64,000 bases of DNA from assembly GCA_031082125.1 (NCBI GenBank), contig JAVHLM010000005.1, positions 186,001 through 250,000 on the forward strand, read 5' to 3'. Position 1 is the stretch's first letter. The number at the start of each line of letters is the position of its first letter. The notes below the pieces were generated by a model that searched no databases, was not told the DNA's origin, and saw only the letters and a list, made by a program, of their open reading frames with translations. Shown in pieces: positions 58,858 through 64,000 of the stretch. The translations under genes were made by a program, and so were the position numbers. The stretch is from Candidatus Eremiobacterota bacterium (GTDB lineage: Bacteria > Vulcanimicrobiota > CADAWZ01 > Ess09-12).

Positions 58858-59400
58858 TTACTTCCCCTGGATTATGGTGGAGGGCGAAGTCTGGTGAAGG
58901 TATTCCTTGTCCCCGGCAGTGGCAAAGGCGGCGTTGCTCCAGAGCCCCAGGCGGCGGGTCTTGGCAAAATTCTCCGCTTTTTGGAAAACTTCCATATAGC
59001 AGTTCTGGAAGGGGAACTTCAGGTAGGCACGGGCATAGCCCTCGCCTATCATCTGTTCATTTATCATGACGGAGCCCTTCCAGAGGAAGGCCAGGGTTCT
59101 TCCGTACATATCACTCTTGGTTTCATCGTAGGCGAGCTCAACCTGGGCATTCAGGGCAAGCTCAGAGAGGTGCTTCTTTGATGCCTGGGCAAGGACCCTG
59201 GCGTTTTTTTCAGGTTCAAAAAGCTCAGGGGCATTGATGCCTATGAGGCGTACCTTCTTCACGGCGCCGTCGGCAAAGGTGACCTCGACAGTGTCGCCGT
59301 CAATGATGGAGGTGACAGTGGCTTTGTCGTCGCTCCACGAAGGGGCGACAAGCACCGTGATGAAGAATAAAGCTGCAAGCAGGCATGCGATACTTTTCAT
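58858..59400 (-). CDS. Exported thermonuclease (SNase-like)
   Basis: A 180-aa protein with a signal peptide (MKSIACLLAALFFITVLVAP) and one SNase domain. Active-site elements are visible: SIIDGDTVEV (Asp), VRLIGINAPEL (Arg and Glu) and SDMYGRTLAFLW (second Arg), then GEGYARAYL. It cuts DNA or RNA outside the cytoplasm, probably with Ca2+ as in the staphylococcal enzyme. The start is placed at the signal peptide; 39 upstream codons are open but unlike protein. A tandem repeat precedes it in the divergent promoter region. Confidence 0.88.
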   Translation of the reverse strand: MKSIACLLAALFFITVLVAPSWSDDKATVTSIIDGDTVEVTFADGAVKKVRLIGINAPELFEPEKNARVLAQASKKHLSELALNAQVELAYDETKSDMYGRTLAFLWKGSVMINEQMIGEGYARAYLKFPFQNCYMEVFQKAENFAKTRRLGLWSNAAFATAGDKEYLHQTSPSTIIQGK

Positions 59401-59417
59401 GATGCACCGGTCCTTTC

Positions 59418-59439
59418 CTTGTGGGAATCTTGTGGGAAT
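59418..59439. repeat. Tandem 11-base direct repeat in a divergent promoter region
   Basis: CTTGTGGGAAT is repeated twice back to back, in phase with one DNA helical turn. It lies between the divergent nuclease and YkgJ-type genes and may be a binding site for a regulator; alternatively it is a replication slip. Confidence 0.5.
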
Positions 59440-59487
59440 GGCATCTGAACTGTGCAATGGCGAGCCCTTATTAGAAATTCGTCTCCA

Positions 59488-60207
59488 ATGAGCCTCTTTC
59501 CTCTCCTGCTGCCCCACTCCCCTCAGGATCTGAAAATCTGTGCAGGGGCCGAAGCGGCAGTGGAGAAGTTTCTGGAGGAGAAGATTCCCCAGGGAGCTGC
59601 CATGCTTGCAGATTTTTATAATCGCACCTGCGAGGTCTTCCGCGAGGTTGAAAGCTTCCTCCCCTCCACAGGGGGGAATGTATGCCTTGCCTGCAATATC
59701 TGCTGCAGCAGCGTTGCCTCACTCGGCGTCACTGAGCTTGAGTTTGACTATATTCATGAGTTCCTCGAAAGATCCGGCAGGGACGTGGAAGGGGCAGCCC
59801 TTTTCAGGGACTATATCTTTACCGTGAGGAAGCCTCCCGATGTGAGGCCTCAAAAGCTCATATGCCCCTTTTATGACCGGAAAGCTGAGGGATGCGCCAT
59901 TTACGAGGTCAGGCCCCTCTCCTGCAGGACTTACGGCCATTTCATCAGGGAGGACCTTCTCGGGCTTATTCCGGAGCGCTGCGTGCTGAAAAAAAATGTG
60001 GTGATTTATAAAGAGGAGACTTTTTTCAGGTATCTTCCCTTTACCATCCCCTTTTTCACCCTGGCCTTCGCCTACGATGACCATTTGCTTTCCTCAGCCG
60101 AGCTTCTGCAGCAGCGCATAAAGGGGCAGGAACACGGCAATGATGATAAAGCCGATGATGACCCCCGTGAAAAGGATGAGGAAGGGCTCAATGAGCACCG
60201 AGAGTGA
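59488..60207 (+). CDS. YkgJ-family cysteine-cluster protein
   Basis: The metal-binding cysteines lie in VCLACNICCSS (about residue 69) and further on in CPFYDRKAEGCAIYEVRPLSCR, the CxxCxxCC...C...RPLSCR pattern of the YkgJ family, which probably holds zinc or an iron-sulfur cluster. Function unknown. From ATG 59488 it is 239 aa. The last ~38 residues (from about KGQEHGNDDKADDD) are charged, overlap the end of pilC on the other strand, and are probably not conserved; the real protein may be shorter functionally. Confidence 0.75.
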   Translation: MSLFPLLLPHSPQDLKICAGAEAAVEKFLEEKIPQGAAMLADFYNRTCEVFREVESFLPSTGGNVCLACNICCSSVASLGVTELEFDYIHEFLERSGRDVEGAALFRDYIFTVRKPPDVRPQKLICPFYDRKAEGCAIYEVRPLSCRTYGHFIREDLLGLIPERCVLKKNVVIYKEETFFRYLPFTIPFFTLAFAYDDHLLSSAELLQQRIKGQEHGNDDKADDDPREKDEEGLNEHRE

Positions 60208-61233
60208 CCCCAGGGAGCTCTCCACGTCCTGCTCATAGAGATGGCTGAGCTTTCTCAGCACCACAGGGAGCTCGCCTGATTCTTCGCCTACTCTTATCAT
60301 GCTCGGGAACATCCCCCCGAAGAGGTTCCTGTGGGTTCCAAAACCTGTGGCCAGATCCATTCCTTCCTTGATAGAAGAGGTAATAGACGCCACGGACTGT
60401 TCATAAACGCTGTTGCCCGAAGCCTTTCCTGCAAGCTCAAGGGCTTTCCTGAGCTCCACCCCTCCCTCCAGGAGGGTGCAGAGGCTGTTGGTGAAGCGCA
60501 CAATGCAGATTTTTTTTGCAAGCTCCCCGAAATAAGGAAAAGAGAGTGACGCCTGGTCAATGACGTATTTCCCGCGGGCACTGAGGGAGAAGCGCTTGAG
60601 GGCAAACATGAGGAATCCGCCAAGGACAAGGCCGGCAACGACGAAGAAAGGATTATCCACGATCTCGGTGAGGAAGATCATGATCCTGGTAGGAAGGGGA
60701 AGGCTCACCTGCATGTTCTGAAAGAATTTTACAAAATTGGGCAGGATGTACTTGAAGGTGAAAAGGGCGAAGAGAAGGCATACTGCCAGGGCGAAAAGGG
60801 GGTATACCGAGGCATTGGCGATTCTCTTTTTTATATTTACCTCGCGCTCCAGGAACTGCTCAAGGTTCTCAAGCACCAGGGGGAGATCGCCATGGGCTTC
60901 CCCTGTGCGGATAATCCCCACATATATCTGGTTGAAGACCTCGGGGTATTCGTTAAGGGCTTTCGAGAGGGTAAATCCTGTCTTTATGCGCGTGTTGATG
61001 CGAAAGAGCATGCGGTGCATGGCTTCCTTGTCTATCTGCCCCGCGAGGGTATCAAAGGCCTTCACCATGTGGACCCCGGCGTTGAGCAGCGTGTGAAGCT
61101 GCCTCGTGAAAACGAGAAGATCCTCCTGGGTGATCCTCTCGAAAGGATTCCAGGGGGGCTTCTTGAGAGGCTCCACGGTCTTCGTGGGCTTCTCAAGCAT
61201 CTTGGTGCTGTAAGCCGGTTTTTTCTTTTCCAT
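60094..61233 (-). CDS. pilC: Type IV pilus platform protein PilC
   Basis: Inner-membrane platform protein (GspF family) that works with PilB. Two F domains are seen, each with three membrane helices: FTRQLHTLLNAGVHMVKAF in the first and FTNSLCTLLEGGVELRKAL in the second. The GEESGELPVVLRKLSHLYE segment and the C-terminal IEPFLILFTGVIIGFIIIAV helix complete the family pattern. At 379 aa it is typical. It lies nine bases after the DUF72 gene on the same strand. Together with PilB and the pilin genes it shows a working pilus or related system. Confidence 0.93.
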   Translation of the reverse strand: MEKKKPAYSTKMLEKPTKTVEPLKKPPWNPFERITQEDLLVFTRQLHTLLNAGVHMVKAFDTLAGQIDKEAMHRMLFRINTRIKTGFTLSKALNEYPEVFNQIYVGIIRTGEAHGDLPLVLENLEQFLEREVNIKKRIANASVYPLFALAVCLLFALFTFKYILPNFVKFFQNMQVSLPLPTRIMIFLTEIVDNPFFVVAGLVLGGFLMFALKRFSLSARGKYVIDQASLSFPYFGELAKKICIVRFTNSLCTLLEGGVELRKALELAGKASGNSVYEQSVASITSSIKEGMDLATGFGTHRNLFGGMFPSMIRVGEESGELPVVLRKLSHLYEQDVESSLGSLSVLIEPFLILFTGVIIGFIIIAVFLPLYALLQKLG

Positions 61234-61242
61234 GGATTTTTC

Positions 61243-62115
61243 TTAATTGCCCAGGGGAAGCTCTCCCTGGATATACATCGGCTGTGCCGGCAAAGGGCTC
61301 TCAAGTCCCATAAGATCTTTTAATTTCAGCGCGTTCCGAAGTGCCGCTCCAGCATGGCAGTTGTTAAAAAACACCATCGTGTGCTTTACCGTTCCTGCAA
61401 GGCATGTAATCGCAGGGATGAACTCTTTCAGCTCTTCATCGGTGTAGAGGTAATCATAGCGCTCTTCCCTCGTGGCCCTGAACCAGTTCCTGTTCCTGCC
61501 ATGAAGGCGCATATAGGCGATTTCCCCGGTGGCAGCGGGTACAAAGGGAGGAAGGGACCGCAGGTGCGGCAAATCCACCATGGCATAAAGGAGGCTATAA
61601 TCCCTCAGGAGCCTCAAAGTATGGTCCTTTTCTTCAGGGGAAAGCCAGGACGAGTGGCGGAACTCCGCCACCAGCGGAAAGGATCCCAGGGCTTCCCTGA
61701 ATGCCGCGAGGAAATCGCAGGTCTTTGCCGATTTTCTGAAAAGAGGTCCGAACTGTGCAAGAAAGCAGAGAAGCTTTCCTGATGAGATGAGCCCGTCAAA
61801 GGAGCCGAGAAATTTTCTGAAGAGCTCCAGGTCAGGGAATTTCAGGGAGTCCAGATCTTTTTCCTCGTTCTGCGTCATCTCCCTGTGGCATTTTACGGCG
61901 AAAAGGAAGCCCGGCGGGGTTTTTCTGTCCCATCCCGCCACGGTGGTTCTCGAAAGAAATGAATAATAGCTTGAGTCTATCTCTACCGTGTCAAAACCAA
62001 GAGACCTGCTGTAGTAAGAGAGAATATCCGCGTCCTTGAGGGTCTGGGGATAGACCGTTCCCTTCCAGTCCTTGAAACTGAATCCGCATGTGCCCATTCG
62101 TATCATCACCTTCAT
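61243..62115 (-). CDS. DUF72 family protein
   Basis: The sequence starts MGTCGFSFKDWKGTVYP after a short leader, with EIDSSYYSFLSRTTVAGWDRKTPPGFLFAVKCHREMT and the YMRLHGRN segment; all are hallmarks of DUF72 (TIM-barrel-like, function unknown; YecE-type). It is 290 aa, normal for the family. It precedes pilC by nine bases and shares its transcript, without a known functional tie. Start could be the third Met (MGTCG). Confidence 0.88.
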   Translation of the reverse strand: MKVMIRMGTCGFSFKDWKGTVYPQTLKDADILSYYSRSLGFDTVEIDSSYYSFLSRTTVAGWDRKTPPGFLFAVKCHREMTQNEEKDLDSLKFPDLELFRKFLGSFDGLISSGKLLCFLAQFGPLFRKSAKTCDFLAAFREALGSFPLVAEFRHSSWLSPEEKDHTLRLLRDYSLLYAMVDLPHLRSLPPFVPAATGEIAYMRLHGRNRNWFRATREERYDYLYTDEELKEFIPAITCLAGTVKHTMVFFNNCHAGAALRNALKLKDLMGLESPLPAQPMYIQGELPLGN

Positions 62116-62158
62116 CTTCGTGAAAAAGCGATAAACTCCTATGTGAAGTCCTGCGGCA

Positions 62159-62195
62159 CCTCCACTTGTGGAGGGAGGAATTCTTGGAGTATAAT
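62159..62195 (+). promoter_or_regulatory. Promoter with a palindrome over the -35 box
   Basis: TTGTGG at 62166-62171 and TATAAT at 62190-62195 have an 18-base spacer. A dyad, CCTCCAC-TT-GTGGAGG (62159-62174), covers the -35 box exactly and looks like a repressor operator. The same gap must also hold the minus-strand promoter of the DUF72-pilC pair. Confidence 0.5.
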
Positions 62196-62238
62196 GGTAT
62201 TATAAGGATGCCGGCAGTCTTGCAAATGGAGGTGCGGC

Positions 62239-63057
62239 GTGGAAGAGCACAGGGAAAGTAAAATTGAGATAAGCACGAAGCTTCTGGTTCTCGGGGTGAT
62301 TATGTTTGTGGCAGCTATCATGGCGATTGCCTTTCTGCTGGGCAGGGAGTCGGGCCGCTCGGCAGCACAATCCCGGGTGACGCCGGGTGGAGGGACCGCT
62401 CCCGCCACCCCTGTGGCAGCCCAGTTCATAACCCCTGTGCCTGCAGAGCAGAATACTGATCCCAATGTCCCGCCGCAGAATTACCAGCCGCCGCAGAACT
62501 ACCAGCCTCCTGCACAGGTGCCGCCGGAATATTCCGTCCAGGGCTCAGGCACCCAGCAGGCGTTCCAGCCTCCTGCCACCCAGCCCCCGGTGCTTCACCG
62601 CTTTACCCAGCCGGCCCGGAACCCTGAGGCTCCCCAGAGGACCGCTGAAGTCTCCCCTGAAGCGAGGGCCCAGGTGGTGAACTATTTCAACCAGCTCGAT
62701 GCGATAAGCTCAGCAGCGAAGACCTGGGACGACCCCGAGGCCTTTGCCCAGGAGTGTGTAAAGGCTACTCTGGGCGGTGACATGTCCGGGATGGACAAGC
62801 TTTTGTCCGCGTACTCCACGGTCCGTGATCAGATCGCCAATGTGAACGCCCCTCCGGCTTGCCAGGAACACAAGCAGAAGACCCTGGAGGTCCTGAATAC
62901 CAGCGTGCAGCTCCTCTCCACCATGAAAAGGGCTATTTCGTCAGGTGATGTCTCGGGGCTTACCACTCTTTCTGCCGATGCGCAAGCCATAAAATCACGA
63001 AGTGAGGCAGTGGATCGCATTGCCCTGAAGATTAAAGCAAGTTATGGCATCAAGTGA
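62239..63057 (+). CDS. Membrane-anchored protein with Pro/Gln-rich linker
   Basis: A 272-aa protein of the single-anchor type: cytoplasmic N-terminus, membrane segment (about residues 14-34), a long Pro/Gln-rich linker (residues ~45-135) with QNYQPP repeats, and a C-terminal helical domain (about 140-272, with ARAQVVNYFNQLDAISSAAK and VRDQIANVNAPPACQEHKQK). The linker could span the cell wall. No family recognised. It starts with GTG at the end of a ~20-base leader; its stop overlaps mtaB on the other strand by eight bases. Confidence 0.65.
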   Translation: MEEHRESKIEISTKLLVLGVIMFVAAIMAIAFLLGRESGRSAAQSRVTPGGGTAPATPVAAQFITPVPAEQNTDPNVPPQNYQPPQNYQPPAQVPPEYSVQGSGTQQAFQPPATQPPVLHRFTQPARNPEAPQRTAEVSPEARAQVVNYFNQLDAISSAAKTWDDPEAFAQECVKATLGGDMSGMDKLLSAYSTVRDQIANVNAPPACQEHKQKTLEVLNTSVQLLSTMKRAISSGDVSGLTTLSADAQAIKSRSEAVDRIALKIKASYGIK

Positions 63058-64000
63058 CCGAGCCTGAGAGCTCGCTGCCCAGGGCATTGCTGATCCGCAC
63101 AGGTATGATGCGGCCCAGATCCCTCTTTTTTCCCCTGAAGCGGACTTTGATATAATTGCCCGCCAAGCCATGGAGCATGCCCCCCGATGAGCCCTCGGCG
63201 AGGACCTCGAGGGTCTCTCCGATGAAGCGCCGGCAGAAGCGCTCCCCGTGCTCCACGCCTTTCTTTATAAGAAGAGCGCTCCGCTCCTGTTTCACGTCCT
63301 CTCTTACCTTGCCGGGGAAATGGGCTGCAGGCGTCCCCGGGCGGGGAGAGAACTTGAAGACGTGAATCCTGAAAAAACAGGCCTTATCGATGAAATTGAA
63401 CAATGCCGTAAAATCAGCTTCAGTCTCGCCGGGAAATCCCACAATGATGTCGGAGGTGAGGGCCACGTCGGGGATCCTTGCCGTAATGCGCTCAAGAATG
63501 CGCTGGTACTCCTCGATGGTATAGCCTCTTCCCATCCGCTCAAGGACAGAGGGGCTCGCGTGCTGGAGAGGAAGGTGGATGTGCCTGCAGAGCGCCTTGT
63601 GGCGCTCCATCACCTCGAGGAGGTCCTCTGAAAAGTCCTGGGGCTCGATTGAGCTGAGACGTATTCTCAATGAGGGGAAGCGGCGGGCAAGCCGATCTAT
63701 GAGGCCGGGCAGGCTTTCCCCCCCGGGGAGATCACGACCATAGGCTCCCAGGTGGATGGCTGTCAGCACAATCTCACGGAATCCCCTGCCTGCAAGCTTT
63801 TCAGCCTCCTCTTCCACCTCGTCGGGAAGGCGGCTTCTTATCCTTCCCCGCACGTGGGGGACTATGCAGTATGAGCAGAAATGATCACAGCCATCGCCTA
63901 TCTTGAGCATTGCCCTTGTTCTCGGGGAATGATGCACCTCGGGGGAAGTAATGGCCGGAGGGGTGAGGGTGAAAGCGATTTTCTCCTTGTCTTTCTGCGG
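63050..64000 (-). CDS. mtaB: tRNA threonylcarbamoyladenosine methylthiotransferase MtaB (5' end missing)
   Basis: Radical-SAM enzyme that turns t6A37 into ms2t6A in tRNA. The radical-SAM cluster motif GDGCDHFCSYCIVPHVRGRIRSR is present, followed by EIVLTAIHLGAYG, a signature of the MtaB branch rather than MiaB or RimO, and a C-terminal TRAM domain. The frame stays open to the window edge (the earlier GTG at 63937 is not the real start), so the N-terminal methylthiotransferase domain with its own Fe-S cysteines lies outside. It complements the Sua5-type enzyme at 7.2 kb, which makes the t6A substrate. Confidence 0.9.
   Translation of the reverse strand, partial: PQKDKEKIAFTLTPPAITSPEVHHSPRTRAMLKIGDGCDHFCSYCIVPHVRGRIRSRLPDEVEEEAEKLAGRGFREIVLTAIHLGAYGRDLPGGESLPGLIDRLARRFPSLRIRLSSIEPQDFSEDLLEVMERHKALCRHIHLPLQHASPSVLERMGRGYTIEEYQRILERITARIPDVALTSDIIVGFPGETEADFTALFNFIDKACFFRIHVFKFSPRPGTPAAHFPGKVREDVKQERSALLIKKGVEHGERFCRRFIGETLEVLAEGSSGGMLHGLAGNYIKVRFRGKKRDLGRIIPVRISNALGSELSGSVT

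Overview
The window is a GC-rich bacterial chromosome segment packed with housekeeping genes. Nothing in it is phage, plasmid, CRISPR or a recognisable insertion sequence. The gene order suggests a Terrabacteria-type organism. The run tsf-pyrH-frr-uppS-cdsA-dxr-rseP-ispG lacks the bamA/skp/lpxD block that follows rseP in proteobacteria. The division cluster carries a DUF881 gene and the small basic protein gene just before ftsA, as in Firmicutes and relatives. The EF-Ts is of the short (~200 aa) form, and MurE has the DNPR motif of enzymes that add meso-diaminopimelate. Two type IV pilus assembly genes and three pilin-like genes are present. I cannot name the species; a poorly cultured phylum such as Eremiobacterota/Xenobia is only a guess.

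Layout. 1-8.2 kb: translation factors (tsf, frr), UMP kinase, and membrane/isoprenoid enzymes (uppS, cdsA, dxr, rseP, ispG), ending with a Sua5-type tRNA t6A enzyme. 8.2-12.1 kb, minus strand: biotin ligase, nadC, nadA and a cation-exchanger-like membrane protein. 12.6-30.4 kb: a nearly complete dcw cluster, mraZ-rsmH-ftsL-ftsI-murE-murF-mraY-murD-ftsW-murG-murC-ftsQ-DUF881-sbp-ftsA-ftsZ. It makes and flips peptidoglycan precursors and builds the divisome; murB and ddl are missing from it. 30.5-35.7 kb: nrdR, an EndoQ-like nuclease, then deoB-punA-pdp for nucleoside salvage. 35.8-39.5 kb: three pilin-like genes behind a good promoter. 39.5-46.8 kb: a fused transporter/spermidine-synthase-like protein, an S4 protein, two large membrane proteins and rpmB. 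46.9-47.1 kb: a tRNA-Ile/tRNA-Ala pair.

47.1-64 kb is the accessory-looking part. It holds an AT-richer island with an FxLYD protein and a broken ankyrin gene, a J-like/FGE-domain fusion, and a secreted glycine-rich collagen-like protein. Next come an excisionase-type HTH fused to a degenerate PilB/GspE ATPase, directly upstream of a canonical PilB, and tandem flavodoxin-family paralogues (one with an SCP2 tail). The rest comprises a cyclase, a PfkB kinase, small and secreted unknowns, a thermonuclease, a cysteine-cluster protein, PilC, DUF72, a membrane-anchored Pro/Gln-rich protein, and a truncated MtaB at the right edge.

The least explained items are four. A ~290-nt stretch between ftsL and ftsI is full of consecutive stem-loops and has no gene. 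The HTH-pseudo-ATPase sits behind a perfect consensus promoter. The J/FGE fusion has lost HPD. The modular glycine-triplet protein is the fourth.
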